In this document: positions 39,068 through 51,427 of the stretch, piece after piece
Layout: every line of letters begins with the position of its first letter
How positions within the stretch are numbered: the stretch's first letter is position 1
Source of the DNA: Microbacterium thalli
GTDB lineage: Bacteria; Actinomycetota; Actinomycetes; Actinomycetales; Microbacteriaceae
DNA: 64,000 nucleotides
NCBI RefSeq assembly: GCF_028737325.1
Contig: NZ_JAQZCH010000002.1
Location: 744,001 to 808,000, forward strand
Direction: 5' to 3'
The notes under the pieces: model-generated
Databases searched by the model: none
Seen by the model: the letters and a program-made list of their open reading frames with translations, nothing else
What the model was told of the DNA's origin: nothing
Translations under genes and position numbers: made by a program

Positions 39068-40045
39068 TCAGTCGGCGAGTCCGGCCGGGACCGCGGACTC
39101 CGTGTCGGGCAGCCCTTCGGCGGCGGCCTTCTTGTCGGCCATCGCGAGGAGCCGCCGGATGCGGCCGGCTACGGCATCCTTCGTCAGCGGCGGGTCGGCG
39201 TGGTGGCCGAGCTCGTCGAGACTCGCGTCGCGGTGCGCGAGGCGGAGGTCTCCGGCTTGCTTGAGATGATCGGGCACCTCGTCGCCCAGGATCTCCAGAG
39301 CGCGCTCCACGCGGGCGCAGGCGGCGACGGCAGCCTGCGCGGAGCGGCGGAGGTTCGCGTCGTCGAAGTTGACCAGGCGGTTCACGCCCGCCCGCACCTC
39401 GCGGCGCTGACGCATCTGGTCCCATGTGTCGGCGGTGCGCGTCGCGCCCATCTCGGCGAGGGTCTGACGGATCGCTTCGCCGTCGCGGACGACGACGCGC
39501 GGAATACCGCGCACCTCGCGAGCCTTCGCGGCGATGCCGAGTCGGTGCGCAGCGCCCACGAGCGCCATCGCAGCCTCGGGTGACGGGCACGAGATCTCGA
39601 GCGCGGCCGACCGGCCGGGGTCCGACAGCGAGCCGGCGGCGAGGAAGGCTCCGCGCCACAGCGCCGCGAGGTCGGGGCGCGAGCCCGTCGTCAGGCGGTT
39701 CGGCAGTCCCCGCACGGGACGGCGCCGCTGATCGAGCAGGCCGGTCTGGCGGGCGAGCGTCTCGCCGCCCTCGCGGACGCGGACGGCGAAGGTGGCGCCG
39801 TCCCGGCCACCGGAGGCCTGGATCCGAGCCAGCTCGGGGCGCACGCCGTAGATCTCGACGAGTTCCCGCGCGACGCGGCGCGCCAGGATCTCGGAGTCGA
39901 CCTCGGCCTCGACGGCGACGCGGCCGGCGATCGAGTGCAGCCCGCCGGCGAAACGCAGGATCGCGGTCACCTCCGCCACCCGGGCAGCGGGTCGAGGGTC
40001 GCGCATCGCAGCCAACTCGGTCTTGACGTCAGCGGTCAGCGGCAC
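39068..40045 (-). CDS. whiA: DNA-binding protein WhiA
   Basis: 325 residues. The N-terminal half is a degenerate LAGLIDADG homing-endonuclease fold ([22 protein letters not shown]). The C-terminal half has the helix-turn-helix [26 protein letters not shown] that recognises DNA. In streptomycetes it is a sporulation regulator acting with WhiB; in non-sporulating actinobacteria it is thought to affect division genes. GTG start at 40045 after AAGGAG. It lies 40 bases downstream of rapZ. Confidence 0.95.
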   Translation of the reverse strand: MPLTADVKTELAAMRDPRPAARVAEVTAILRFAGGLHSIAGRVAVEAEVDSEILARRVARELVEIYGVRPELARIQASGGRDGATFAVRVREGGETLARQTGLLDQRRRPVRGLPNRLTTGSRPDLAALWRGAFLAAGSLSDPGRSAALEISCPSPEAAMALVGAAHRLGIAAKAREVRGIPRVVVRDGEAIRQTLAEMGATRTADTWDQMRQRREVRAGVNRLVNFDDANLRRSAQAAVAACARVERALEILGDEVPDHLKQAGDLRLAHRDASLDELGHHADPPLTKDAVAGRIRRLLAMADKKAAAEGLPDTESAVPAGLAD

Positions 40046-40085
40046 GGCGCTCCTTCGGCAGGGGTTCGGGGGACGAAGGAATAGC

Positions 40086-40970
40086 CTACTCGCGACCGAG
40101 GTCGCGGTGTCTGAGTCGCACCGCGACGCCGGGCAGCCCGCGCAGTCGTTCGACGAGTTCGCGGGCCGTCACGACCGACCGGTGCTTGCCGCCGGTGCAG
40201 CCCACGGCCACGACGGAGTGACGCTTGTTCTCCTCCTGATAGCCGCGCAGCACCGGCTGCAGCGCAGCGGCGTAGGCGTCGATGAACTCCCCCGCCCCCG
40301 CGTGCGAGAGCACCTCCGCGCGAACGGCCGGGTCCTCGCCCGTCAGCGCTTTGAGGTCGGGATTCCAGAAGGGGTTCGGCAGGAACCGCATGTCGGCGAC
40401 CAGGTCGGCGTCGGGCGGCAGTCCGTACTTGAAGCCGAAGCTCATGACGGTGACCGTATGGCGGGCGCTCTCGTCGGCGCGGAAGAGATCCGCGATGTAG
40501 GTCGCGAGCTGGTGGATGTTGTGCAGCGACGTGTCGACGATCACGTCGGCGCTCTCGCGGATCGGCGCCAACCGCTCGCGCTCGCGGCGGATTCCGTCGA
40601 CCAGCGTGCCGTCGTCCTGCAGCGGATGCGGGCGCCGGACGGCCTCGAAGCGGCGGACGAGCACCTCGTCGGCGGCGTCGAGGAACAGTACGCGCAGAGC
40701 GCGACCGTGTCGCAGAGCACGGGTGATCTCGGGCAGCGCGGTGAACAGGTCGCCGCCGCGCACGTCGACCACGGCCGCGACGCGCGGGAGCGCGTTCCCG
40801 GCGAGCTCGCTCAGCTCGAGCAGCGGGCGCAGCATCTGGGGCGGGAGGTTGTCCACGACGTACCAGCCGAGATCCTCGAGAGCGTTCGCCGCGGTTGTGC
40901 GCCCGGCACCGGACATGCCCGTCACGATCAGAATCTCGCCCGCCGGGACCTCGTCCGCCACCGTCATCAC
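40086..40970 (-). CDS. rapZ: RNase adapter/nucleotide-binding protein RapZ (YvcJ)
   Basis: 294 residues. The Walker A-like GMSGAGRTT has Arg in place of Lys, as is usual in actinobacterial members; Walker B-like segment is [15 protein letters not shown]. The C-terminal domain ends with [10 protein letters not shown], the metabolite-binding motif known from RapZ. In E. coli it is an RNase adapter in amino-sugar control; the actinobacterial role is unclear. GTG start at 40970, or ATG at 40967, after GGAGG. yvcK, usually between rapZ and whiA, is missing here. Confidence 0.94.
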   Translation of the reverse strand: MMTVADEVPAGEILIVTGMSGAGRTTAANALEDLGWYVVDNLPPQMLRPLLELSELAGNALPRVAAVVDVRGGDLFTALPEITRALRHGRALRVLFLDAADEVLVRRFEAVRRPHPLQDDGTLVDGIRRERERLAPIRESADVIVDTSLHNIHQLATYIADLFRADESARHTVTVMSFGFKYGLPPDADLVADMRFLPNPFWNPDLKALTGEDPAVRAEVLSHAGAGEFIDAYAAALQPVLRGYQEENKRHSVVAVGCTGGKHRSVVTARELVERLRGLPGVAVRLRHRDLGRE

Positions 40971-40994
40971 CCCTGTCCTCCGCCGACTTCCAGC

Positions 40995-42893
40995 CTATCC
41001 GGCTGCGAGGTGGCGATGGATGGCCTCGGCCAATCGTGGCCCGATGCCGGGTAGTTCCTGGATCTGCTCGGGCGTGGCCTGCTTCAACGCCGTCACCGAG
41101 CCGAAATGTCGCAGCAGCGCCTTGATCCGGGCCGCCCCGAGCCCCGGCACCTCGGTCAGCACGGAGGAGATGTCGCGCTTGCGGCGCTTGCGCTGATGCA
41201 CGATCGCGAAACGGTGGGCCTCGTCGCGCAGACGCTGCAGCAGGTACAGCGACTCGGACGTGCGCGGCAGGATCACGGGGTACTCCTCCCCTGGCAGCCA
41301 GATCTCCTCGAGGCGCTTCGCGATACCGCACAGGGCGATTTCGCTGTGTCCGGCGTCGGCGAGAGCGCGCGCCGCCGCCTCGACCTGCGGCTTCCCGCCG
41401 TCGACGACGAGCAGCTGGGGTCGATACGCGAACCGCGGGCGTTTGCGAGCGGTGACGACCTCGCCGTCGGCGGTCGCATCGGGCACGGGCTCGTCGTCCT
41501 CGTCGGGATGGTCGAGATGCGCCAGGCGCCGCGTGAGCACCTGATACATCGAGTCGGTGTCATCCGTCGTCTCGTTGACGCCGAAGATGCGGTACTGGTC
41601 CTTGCGGGGCAGCCCGTCCTCGAACACGACGAGCGATGCCACGACATTCGTGCCCGACAGATGCGACACGTCGTAGCACTCGATGCGGAGCGGCGCCTCG
41701 TCGAGTCCGAGCGCCTCCTGCAGATCGGTCAACGCCTGGCTACGGGCGACGTAGTCGCTCGTGCGGCGGGTCTTGTGCAGCATGAGGGCCTGCTGTGCAT
41801 TGATGCTCGCGGTCTTCATGAGGTCGGCCTTGCGGCCTCGCTGCGGCACCTGGATCGTCACCCGACGCCCCCGGCGATTCTGCAGCCACTGCTCGAGTTC
41901 GCCGGAGTCGTCGGGCAGCGTCGGCACGAAGACATGGCGCGGGATGTCGCCGGCAGCGGCATCCCCGTAGGCGCGCTGAAGAACTTGATCGACGAGATCG
42001 GCTCCCGCGATGTCGATCTCCTTCTCGATCGTCGAGGCCCGGACACCGCGGATGCGGCCACCGCGGACGACGAAGTGCTGCACGGCGGCCGCGAGCTCGT
42101 CCTCGGCGATTCCGAAGAGGTCGGCGTCCATGTCGTCCTCGAGCACGAGGGCGCTCTTGTTCAGCACCGCGTCGATCGCCTGCAGCCGATCGCGGTACAC
42201 GGCGGCGGACTCGTAGTCCATCGCGGCGGCGGACTCGCGCATGCGGGTCGTCAGCTCGCGTGCGAAGCGCTGGTCGCCACCGGCCATGAACGCGACGAAA
42301 TCGTCGACGATCGCACGGTGCTCCTCGATCGTCACCTTCATCGAGCAGGGACCGCCGCAGCGACCGATCTGTCCGGGGAAGCACGGGCGCCCCGAGGCCA
42401 TGGCCTTCTTGTACGACGAGTCGCTGCACGTGCGGATCGGGAAGACCTTGATCATCAGATCGATGGTCTCGTGCACGGCCCACACCTTGGGATAGGGCCC
42501 GAAGTACTTGGCGCCCGGGATGCGGCGGTTGCGCGTCACGATCACGCGCGGCGCTTCGTCGCCGAGGGTGATCGCCATGAAGGGGTAGGACTTGTCGTCG
42601 CGGTACCGGACGTTGAACGGCGGATCGAACTCCTTGATCCACATGTACTCGAGCTGCAGCGAGTCGACGTCGGTCGCCACGACGGTCCACTCCACGGATG
42701 CGGCGGTCGTCACCATCCGCCGCGTGCGCTCGTGGAGCGTGTGCAGCGGCGCGAAGTAGTTGGACAGCCGCGCCCGCAGGTTCTTGGCCTTGCCGACGTA
42801 CAGCACGCGTCCGTCCGCGTCGCGGAACCGGTAGACACCCGGATCCGTCGGGATCTCGCCCGCCTTCGGGCGGTACGGCAGGACGTTCGCCAT
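40995..42893 (-). CDS. uvrC: Excinuclease ABC subunit C
   Basis: 632 residues. The N-terminal GIY-YIG nuclease ([21 protein letters not shown]) makes the 3' incision. A cysteine cluster [13 protein letters not shown] follows, then a UVR domain that meets UvrB, then the RNase H-like 5' nuclease ([24 protein letters not shown]), and two C-terminal helix-hairpin-helix motifs ([27 protein letters not shown]). Its ATG lies 1 base past the uvrA stop, so the two are coupled. Confidence 0.97.
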   Translation of the reverse strand: MANVLPYRPKAGEIPTDPGVYRFRDADGRVLYVGKAKNLRARLSNYFAPLHTLHERTRRMVTTAASVEWTVVATDVDSLQLEYMWIKEFDPPFNVRYRDDKSYPFMAITLGDEAPRVIVTRNRRIPGAKYFGPYPKVWAVHETIDLMIKVFPIRTCSDSSYKKAMASGRPCFPGQIGRCGGPCSMKVTIEEHRAIVDDFVAFMAGGDQRFARELTTRMRESAAAMDYESAAVYRDRLQAIDAVLNKSALVLEDDMDADLFGIAEDELAAAVQHFVVRGGRIRGVRASTIEKEIDIAGADLVDQVLQRAYGDAAAGDIPRHVFVPTLPDDSGELEQWLQNRRGRRVTIQVPQRGRKADLMKTASINAQQALMLHKTRRTSDYVARSQALTDLQEALGLDEAPLRIECYDVSHLSGTNVVASLVVFEDGLPRKDQYRIFGVNETTDDTDSMYQVLTRRLAHLDHPDEDDEPVPDATADGEVVTARKRPRFAYRPQLLVVDGGKPQVEAAARALADAGHSEIALCGIAKRLEEIWLPGEEYPVILPRTSESLYLLQRLRDEAHRFAIVHQRKRRKRDISSVLTEVPGLGAARIKALLRHFGSVTALKQATPEQIQELPGIGPRLAEAIHRHLAAG

Positions 42894-42894
42894 C

Positions 42895-45780
<2,886 letters not shown>

Positions 45781-45786
45781 CGCACA

Positions 45787-45792
45787 AGTCTA
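45787..45792 (-). promoter_or_regulatory. Putative -10 box of uvrA (leaderless)
   Basis: Minus-strand TAGACT, 6 bases before the GTG at 45780. No SOS box was recognised near it. Confidence 0.5.
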
Positions 45793-45870
45793 GGTGGGGC
45801 CTCCGACACGGGCTCCGTGGTTCGCCCTGGGCAGACCGTCGGGGACAGCTGGCGTCAGCGCTCGCGACCG

Positions 45871-46308
45871 TCAGCGCGCGCGACGGCCGGCGAAAGGTGC
45901 GAGCGCGTCGCGCAGGGCAGTGACCTCGTCGACGGTCATTCCGACGGCTGCCATGACACGCGCCGGGACCTCGAGGGCGCGCTCGCGCAGCCGGCGGCCG
46001 GTATCGGTCAGACCGATCTCGAGCACGCGCTCGTCGTCCGCTCGGCGCCCGCGCGTGACGAGGCCCTGCGCCTCGAGTCGCTTGACCAGCGGCGAGAGCG
46101 TCGCCGGCTCCATCGCGAGATCGGCGGCGAGCTCGCCGAGTGCCTGCGGCGAGCTCTCCCACAGCGCCAGCATGACGAGGTACTGGGGATGCGTCAGCCC
46201 CAGGGGTTCCAGGATCGGCCGGTAGATCCCGACCACGTTGCGCGCCGCAGTGACCAGCGCGAAGCACAGCTGGTTGTCGAGCGCGAGCAGATCGTCGGGA
46301 GAGTCCAC
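45871..46308 (-). CDS. MarR-family regulator, OhrR-like
   Basis: 145 residues, winged helix-turn-helix MarR fold. The reactive-cysteine motif LALDNQLCFAL places Cys at 15, the peroxide-sensing position in OhrR. PQYLVMLALWE, TLSPLVKRLEAQGLVTR and RADDERVLEIGLTDTGR are the DNA-binding elements. An ohr peroxidase gene is not adjacent. It is divergent from a tiny Cys-rich protein gene, and a CTAAT-ATTAG palindrome lies between the two -10 boxes. GTG start at 46308 with TAGGAT 6 bases upstream. Confidence 0.9.
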   Translation of the reverse strand: MDSPDDLLALDNQLCFALVTAARNVVGIYRPILEPLGLTHPQYLVMLALWESSPQALGELAADLAMEPATLSPLVKRLEAQGLVTRGRRADDERVLEIGLTDTGRRLRERALEVPARVMAAVGMTVDEVTALRDALAPFAGRRAR

Positions 46309-46314
46309 GCACCG

Positions 46315-46320
46315 ATCCTA
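46315..46320 (-). promoter_or_regulatory. Putative -10 box of the OhrR-like gene (leaderless)
   Basis: Minus-strand TAGGAT, 6 bases before the GTG at 46308. Confidence 0.5.
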
Positions 46321-46326
46321 TACGGG

Positions 46327-46337
46327 CTAATCATTAG
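46327..46337. promoter_or_regulatory. Candidate MarR/OhrR operator
   Basis: Palindrome with 5-base arms CTAAT and ATTAG around one central base, in the short region between the two divergent -10 boxes. Bound repressor would cover both promoters. Assigned by position and symmetry, not by known consensus. Confidence 0.55.
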
Positions 46338-46343
46338 TACACT
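46338..46343 (+). promoter_or_regulatory. Putative -10 box of the small Cys protein (leaderless)
   Basis: TACACT, 7 bases before the ATG at 46351 and directly against the candidate operator. Confidence 0.45.
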
Positions 46344-46350
46344 GATGACC

Positions 46351-46587
46351 ATGACCGACCCCGAACGACGCCCTCCGCTGCGCACGCGCGTGCGGGAAGC
46401 CGGGGGCTGGTACGCCTATCTCAACGCGCGCCTCATCCGCGCCGCGGGTCCGGCGTCGGTCGGCCCCTACGACACCGACCCCGAGCCGATCCGCACGGGG
46501 CGCGCCTGTCCGCTCTGCGGTCACCCCATGTCGGAGCACGACGTCGACCGCTCGGGACCCAAGCCGCTCCTGCACTGCCCCCGCTGA
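46351..46587 (+). CDS. Small zinc-ribbon-like protein divergent from the OhrR-like regulator
   Basis: 78 residues (80 from the alternative ATG at 46345). The N-terminal part is basic (RTRVREAGGWYAYLNARLIRAAGP). The C-terminal part has CPLCGHPMSEHDVD and a final HC, a Cys2-His/Cys spacing expected for a small zinc ribbon. No named family recognised. It shares one operator-like palindrome with the OhrR-like regulator gene, so it may be its target. A redox or metal role is inference. Confidence 0.7.
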   Translation: MTDPERRPPLRTRVREAGGWYAYLNARLIRAAGPASVGPYDTDPEPIRTGRACPLCGHPMSEHDVDRSGPKPLLHCPR

Positions 46588-46610
46588 CCCGGCCGGGCTG
46601 ACGGGCTCCC

Positions 46611-46639
46611 GGGCTCACCCGTTGCTGGGCTCACCCGTT
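46611..46639. repeat. Short tandem repeat after the small Cys gene
   Basis: A 13-base unit, GGGCTCACCCGTT, occurs at 46611-46623 and 46627-46639 (period 16), between convergent stops. It may act with the nearby inverted GGGCT/AGCCC segments in termination. Confidence 0.5.
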
Positions 46640-46663
46640 CCGTCGACCCGACAGCCCGCGTTG

Positions 46664-48745
46664 TCACGCGTGTCCGGCACGCTCCATCGCCCGCAGTTCC
46701 TTCTTGAGGTCCTGGACCTCGTCGCGCAGGCGGCCGGCCAGCTCGAACTTCAGCTCGGCGGCGGCAGCCAGCATCTGCTGCGACAGGTCCTCGATCGTCG
46801 CCTCGAGCTGCTGTGCTCCCTCCGCCGCTATTCCCTCGCGTCGCAGCTGCGGCGTCGGGCTCTTCCCCTTGCCCGACTTGTTGCGTGCGCTGGCCTTGCC
46901 GTTGAGCATGTCGCGGGTGTCGGATGCCTCACGCGCGAGCGCGTCGGTGATGTCGGCGATCTTCTTCCGCAGGGGCTGCGGGTCGATCCCGTGCTCGGTG
47001 TTGTACGCGATCTGCTTCTCTCGCCGGCGCTCGGTCTCGTCGATCGCCGCACTCATCGAATCGGTGATCTTGTCGGCGTACATGTGCACCTGACCGGACA
47101 CGTTTCGCGCGGCACGACCGATCGTCTGGATCAGCGACGTACCCGAGCGGAGGAAGCCCTCCTTGTCGGCGTCGAGGATCGCGACCAGCGAGACCTCGGG
47201 CAGGTCGAGTCCCTCGCGCAGCAGGTTGATGCCGACGAGGACGTCGTACACGCCCTGGCGCAGCTCGGTCAGCAGTTCGACGCGCCGCAGCGTGTCGACG
47301 TCGGAGTGGAGATACCGGACGCGCACGCCGTGCTCGCCGAGGAAGTCGGTCAGCTCCTCCGCCATCTTCTTGGTCAGCGTCGTCACCAACACGCGCTCGT
47401 CCCGTTCGACCCGCACGCGGATCTCCTCGAGCAGGTCGTCGATCTGCCCCTTGGAAGGCTTGATGATGATCTCGGGGTCGACCAGACCGGTCGGGCGGAT
47501 GATCTGTTCGACCACTCCGTCGGCGATACCCATCTCGTACCGGCCTGGCGTGGCCGAGAGGTACACCGCCTGGCCGACGCGCTCCTTGAACTCGTCGAAC
47601 CGCAGCGGTCGGTTGTCCATCGCGCTGGGAAGGCGGAAGCCGTGGTCGACGAGGGTCCGCTTGCGGGAGGCGTCGCCCTCGTACATCGCGCCGATCTGCG
47701 GCACGGTGACGTGCGACTCGTCGATGACGAGAAGGAAGTCGTCGGGGAAGAAGTCGAGCAGCGTGTGCGGCGGGTCACCGGGCATGCGGCCGTCGAGGTG
47801 CCGCGAGTAGTTCTCGATGCCGGAGCAGAACCCCAGCTGCTGGAGCATCTCGAGGTCGAAGGTGGTGCGCATGCGCAGGCGCTGTGCCTCGAGCAGCTTC
47901 CCCTGGCTCTCGAACTCCTTCAGCCGCTGCTCGAGCTCGTGCTCGATCGTGCCGATGGCGCGCTGGACCGTCTCGGTGCCGGCGACGTAGTGGGATGCGG
48001 GGAACACCGGCACGCTGTCGAGCTTCTGCACGATGTCGCCGGTGAGCGGGTGCAGCATGTACAGCGCCTCGATCTCGTCGCCGAACAGCTCGATGCGGAT
48101 CGCGTACTCCTCGTACACGGGGATGATCTCGATCGTGTCGCCGCGAACGCGGAAGTTGCCGCGCGAGAAGTCGACGTCGTTGCGGTTGTACTGCATCGCG
48201 ATGAACTTGCGGATGAGGGCGTCGCGGTCGTAGCGCTCCCCCACCTGCAGGGCCACCATCGCGCGCAGGTACTCCTCGGGCGCACCGAGGCCGTAGATGC
48301 ACGAGACCGTGCTGACCACGACGACGTCGCGTCGGCTCAGCAGCGAGTTGGTCGTCGAGTGGCGCAGACGCTCGACCTCGGCGTTGATCGACGAGTCCTT
48401 CTCGATGAAGGTGTCGGTCTGCGGGACGTACGCTTCGGGCTGGTAGTAGTCGTAGTAGCTGACGAAGTACTCGACCGCGTTGTTCGGCATCAGGTCGCGG
48501 AACTCGTTGGCCAGCTGGGCCGCGAGGGTCTTGTTGTGGGCCATGACGAGCGTCGGGCGCTGCACCTGCTCGATGAGCCACGCCGTCGTCGCGGACTTTC
48601 CCGTACCCGTCGCGCCGAGCAGGACGACATCCGTTTCACCCGCGTTGATGCGTGCTGCCAGGTCGGCGATGGCTTGGGGCTGGTCACCGCTGGGAACGTA
48701 TTCGCTGACGACCTCGAAGGGCCGAACGGAGCGCGTCGTCTGCAT
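46664..48745 (-). CDS. uvrB: Excinuclease ABC subunit B
   Basis: 693 residues. Helicase motif I is [15 protein letters not shown], the DNA-inserting beta-hairpin contains [16 protein letters not shown], helicase motif II is VIDESH, and the C-terminal UVR coiled coil is [27 protein letters not shown]. It forms the damage-verified pre-incision complex with UvrA and recruits UvrC. A TACGCT box is 6 bases before the ATG. Confidence 0.97.
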   Translation of the reverse strand: MQTTRSVRPFEVVSEYVPSGDQPQAIADLAARINAGETDVVLLGATGTGKSATTAWLIEQVQRPTLVMAHNKTLAAQLANEFRDLMPNNAVEYFVSYYDYYQPEAYVPQTDTFIEKDSSINAEVERLRHSTTNSLLSRRDVVVVSTVSCIYGLGAPEEYLRAMVALQVGERYDRDALIRKFIAMQYNRNDVDFSRGNFRVRGDTIEIIPVYEEYAIRIELFGDEIEALYMLHPLTGDIVQKLDSVPVFPASHYVAGTETVQRAIGTIEHELEQRLKEFESQGKLLEAQRLRMRTTFDLEMLQQLGFCSGIENYSRHLDGRMPGDPPHTLLDFFPDDFLLVIDESHVTVPQIGAMYEGDASRKRTLVDHGFRLPSAMDNRPLRFDEFKERVGQAVYLSATPGRYEMGIADGVVEQIIRPTGLVDPEIIIKPSKGQIDDLLEEIRVRVERDERVLVTTLTKKMAEELTDFLGEHGVRVRYLHSDVDTLRRVELLTELRQGVYDVLVGINLLREGLDLPEVSLVAILDADKEGFLRSGTSLIQTIGRAARNVSGQVHMYADKITDSMSAAIDETERRREKQIAYNTEHGIDPQPLRKKIADITDALAREASDTRDMLNGKASARNKSGKGKSPTPQLRREGIAAEGAQQLEATIEDLSQQMLAAAAELKFELAGRLRDEVQDLKKELRAMERAGHA

Positions 48746-48751
48746 GTCTCC

Positions 48752-48757
48752 AGCGTA
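48752..48757 (-). promoter_or_regulatory. Putative -10 box of uvrB (leaderless)
   Basis: Minus-strand TACGCT, 6 bases before the ATG at 48745. Confidence 0.5.
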
Positions 48758-48813
48758 GGCGGGGCCACCGACACGGCGGCCCGGCTTCGCTCAGAGCGTG
48801 CAGCGCCCCCGCG

Positions 48814-49410
48814 TCAGCCGTCGAGCCGCTGCCACAGGGCATCGACCTGCGAGCGGGTGTCGTCCAGCGAGCCGGAGGTGTCGACGACGATGTCGGCGAT
48901 CGCGAGCCGCTGCTCGTCCGGCACCTGAGCGGCGATGCGATCCGCCGCTTGCGCCGCCGTCATGCCGCGGAGCTGCTGTAGCCGCTCCGCCCGCACCGCG
49001 GCAGGAGCATGGGCCACCACGATGAGATTCCAGGGGTCGTCGACACGGGCTTCGACGAGCAGCGGCACGTCGTAGACCACCACCGCGTCCTCCCGCGCCG
49101 CGAGCGCCGCGTCGAAGCGTCGCTGCGACTCCGCCCGCACCGCCGGATGAACGATGCCGTTCAGTCGCTCGCGTGCGGCGGCATCCGAGAACACCACGGC
49201 CGCGAGCGCCGCGCGGTCGAGCTCTCCCGACGACGCGACGACCTGCGGGCCGAACTCCGCGGCGATGCGCTCGAGCACCTCCGACCCCGGTCGCTGCACG
49301 TCGCGCACGATCGCGTCCGCGTCGACGACGACAGCCCCGTGCTCCTCGAGCCGCCGGGCGATGGTGGACTTCCCCGACGCGATCCCGCCGGTCAGTGCGA
49401 TCAAGGGCAT
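48814..49410 (-). CDS. coaE: Dephospho-CoA kinase
   Basis: 198 residues, P-loop kinase for the last step of coenzyme A synthesis. Walker A is TGGIASGKST at 7-16, followed by DADAIVRDVQRPGSEVL, and VVYDVPLLVEA is the family's lid-side motif. Lacks the GrpB-like C-terminal extension found in mycobacterial CoaE. CATCCT lies 6 bases before the ATG. It precedes uvrB in the minus direction by 69 bases, as in many actinobacteria. Confidence 0.95.
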   Translation of the reverse strand: MPLIALTGGIASGKSTIARRLEEHGAVVVDADAIVRDVQRPGSEVLERIAAEFGPQVVASSGELDRAALAAVVFSDAAARERLNGIVHPAVRAESQRRFDAALAAREDAVVVYDVPLLVEARVDDPWNLIVVAHAPAAVRAERLQQLRGMTAAQAADRIAAQVPDEQRLAIADIVVDTSGSLDDTRSQVDALWQRLDG

Positions 49411-49416
49411 ACCCCG

Positions 49417-49422
49417 AGGATG
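49417..49422 (-). promoter_or_regulatory. Putative -10 box of coaE (leaderless)
   Basis: Minus-strand CATCCT, 6 bases before the ATG at 49410. A weaker hexamer but the spacing holds. Confidence 0.35.
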
Positions 49423-49502
49423 CCACGCGCGTCCGCCCCGCCGCGATCCCGCGCTGTGGATACGATGAGACGAACGAAAGACCTGCGGAAGGTGGGATCA
49501 CC

Positions 49503-50231
49503 GTGGAGCGCACCGCCGTCGTCGTCGAAGACCAGGCCGATATCCGGAGTCTGCTGACGGCGATCCTGGAGTCGAGCGGCTACGCCGTGCACGGCGCCGA
49601 GAACGGTCTCGACGCTGTCGAGCTCATCCGCGCAGTATCGCCGGACGTCACGACCCTCGACGTCAACATCCCCGGCATCGACGGGTTCGAGGTGGCTCGT
49701 CGCGTCCGCGAGTTCAGCGACACCTACATCATCTTCATCTCGGCGTTCGTCGAAACCGGCGATGCCGAGCGCGGTCGGGCCGCCGGCGGGGACGAGTACC
49801 TCGGCAAGCCGTTCCGACCGCGAGACCTCAAAGCCCGGTTGGCCGCCATCCCGTCGCACCGCCGACGCGAAGGATCCCCCGTGGTCACCGACCCGTTGAC
49901 CGCGACCGCGCCCGCTGCGCCGGCGCGCGTGAGTTTCGCCGATCTCGCCGTTGAACACGGCGTGCTGCGCGTCGCCGACCTCGAGATCGGCGTCGCCCCC
50001 GTCGAGGCGTCGGTGTTGCATCAGCTCGTGACCGCCAACGGACGCGCCCGCACCAAGGAGGAGATCGCGCTCGCCCTGCGCGCGCGCTCCCGCGGGGACG
50101 CGGCCGATGCCGACGAGGTCCGCGCCGTCGAGCGCGCCGTCGAGGGTCTTCGTCGCGCCGTCAGCGCCGCCGGATCGACGACGCAGATCGCGTCGGATCA
50201 GGGCACCGGCTACCGCCTCGTCGCGGGCTGA
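49503..50231 (+). CDS. Response regulator with winged-helix output domain
   Basis: 242 residues. Receiver domain about 1-117: acidic pair E9/D10, phosphoacceptor D53 (TLDVNIPGIDG), S80 switch, K102 in LGKPFRP. A short linker leads to an OmpR/PhoB-like winged helix (about 145-240) ending SDQGTGYRLV. GTG start at 49503; the frame upstream is antisense to coaE. It faces the degenerate GGDEF gene (32 bases between stops) and a histidine kinase, its probable partner. The target genes cannot be told. Confidence 0.9.
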   Translation: MERTAVVVEDQADIRSLLTAILESSGYAVHGAENGLDAVELIRAVSPDVTTLDVNIPGIDGFEVARRVREFSDTYIIFISAFVETGDAERGRAAGGDEYLGKPFRPRDLKARLAAIPSHRRREGSPVVTDPLTATAPAAPARVSFADLAVEHGVLRVADLEIGVAPVEASVLHQLVTANGRARTKEEIALALRARSRGDAADADEVRAVERAVEGLRRAVSAAGSTTQIASDQGTGYRLVAG

Positions 50232-50263
50232 GTCCACGCGCGGGTCCGCTCCGCGACTCGGGC

Positions 50264-51427
50264 TCAGACCGATTCGGCCAGGAGGACCGCCGACGCGACG
50301 CCCGACGACGCGCGGACGGCCGCGGACGAGGCGAGATCGACGAGCCGGTCGGGGTCGTAACCGCCGACGTCGCTCAGCGCGACACCGATGCCGATCGCTG
50401 GGAGCACGCCTCCCTCGACGGAGGCGAGCGACTGGAACAGCGAGCGGTACAGCGTCATGGCCTGGCGGCGAGCGTCGAGCGCGGATGCCACCACGGTGAT
50501 GACGCCGATCCGTTCCGTCCCGGTCTCACCGATCACGGCGAGTGTCGGGGCGTTCTCGGTCATCGTCGAGCGCCACGTGCGCACGACCTCGTCGCGCACG
50601 TCGAGTCCGAACGCGGTCGAGATGTACTCGAGCCCCTCCAGCTCGATCACCGACACCGCCAGCAGCTCTCGGCGCGCTTCGGCCCGTCGCGCATTGTTCG
50701 TGAGGGCAGCGGCGAAAGCGGCCTCGGGCAGGATGCCGCCGACGGCGCCGACTCCCTCTTCGGAGCGGCCGCTGCCGCGGAGCCCGACGCGGCTCGCCCG
50801 GAGGATCGAAGCCGTGACGACGGCGGTGATCGAGAGGACCACGGTGAGGATGCTGGTGGCGACCGTGCCCACCCACGTGTGGAACGTCTCGCCGTAGCCC
50901 TGGATGGCGACGATGACGACACGTGCGGCATAGAACAGTGATTCGAGGGCGAAGACGATCCCCAGCGGCAGCGCCGTGCGCGAGGCGCCCAGCGCGCCGC
51001 GGAAGCACTCGACGGCCGCAGCCGCGGCGAAGACGCTCAGCCCGATGAACATGACGAAGGCGCCGGACCAGTCGTCACCGCCCGCCCCGAACTCCACACC
51101 CGCGGCGGCTGCGGTCGCCGCGCCGCCGGCGGCGATCACGACACCGGGCAGCAGCACCGGACGGCGGTTGTAGCCGCGGCATCCGAGCCACATCATTCCC
51201 GTGCCCACCACGGCGGACGTGTTGCCGCCGATGACCGCCCACGCGGTGTCGGGCTCGGCTGCCCACACGAGGTAGAACATCGTGGTCAGAACCGCGCCCA
51301 GGAATCCCGCCGCCCAGAACCGACCGCTCTGATCGGGCCGCCGCAGGAGGGTGTCGAAGACGAACAGCACCGCGCACACGAGCACGACGACGGCCGTGAC
51401 GAGCGACACGGAGAACTGGTCGATCAT
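50264..51427 (-). CDS. Seven-helix membrane protein with degenerate GGDEF-like domain
   Basis: 387 residues. About seven hydrophobic segments in residues 8-208, then a soluble domain from 235 on. That domain resembles GGDEF by pattern (ARRELLAVSVIELEGLEYISTAFGLDVRDEVVRTWRSTM, GIGVALSD, AVRASSGVASAVLL), but the catalytic signature is lost: the expected GGDEF position reads GETGTERIG. It should therefore not make c-di-GMP and may act as a binding or scaffolding domain. It starts inside the stop of the histidine kinase gene (4-base overlap), so the two are made together. Confidence 0.8.
   Translation of the reverse strand: MIDQFSVSLVTAVVVLVCAVLFVFDTLLRRPDQSGRFWAAGFLGAVLTTMFYLVWAAEPDTAWAVIGGNTSAVVGTGMMWLGCRGYNRRPVLLPGVVIAAGGAATAAAAGVEFGAGGDDWSGAFVMFIGLSVFAAAAAVECFRGALGASRTALPLGIVFALESLFYAARVVIVAIQGYGETFHTWVGTVATSILTVVLSITAVVTASILRASRVGLRGSGRSEEGVGAVGGILPEAAFAAALTNNARRAEARRELLAVSVIELEGLEYISTAFGLDVRDEVVRTWRSTMTENAPTLAVIGETGTERIGVITVVASALDARRQAMTLYRSLFQSLASVEGGVLPAIGIGVALSDVGGYDPDRLVDLASSAAVRASSGVASAVLLAESV

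Noticed and set aside
50264..51427. Reading the membrane protein as an active diguanylate cyclase
   Set aside because: The catalytic GG(D/E)EF loop is replaced by GETGTERIG and the metal-binding acidic residues are not kept.
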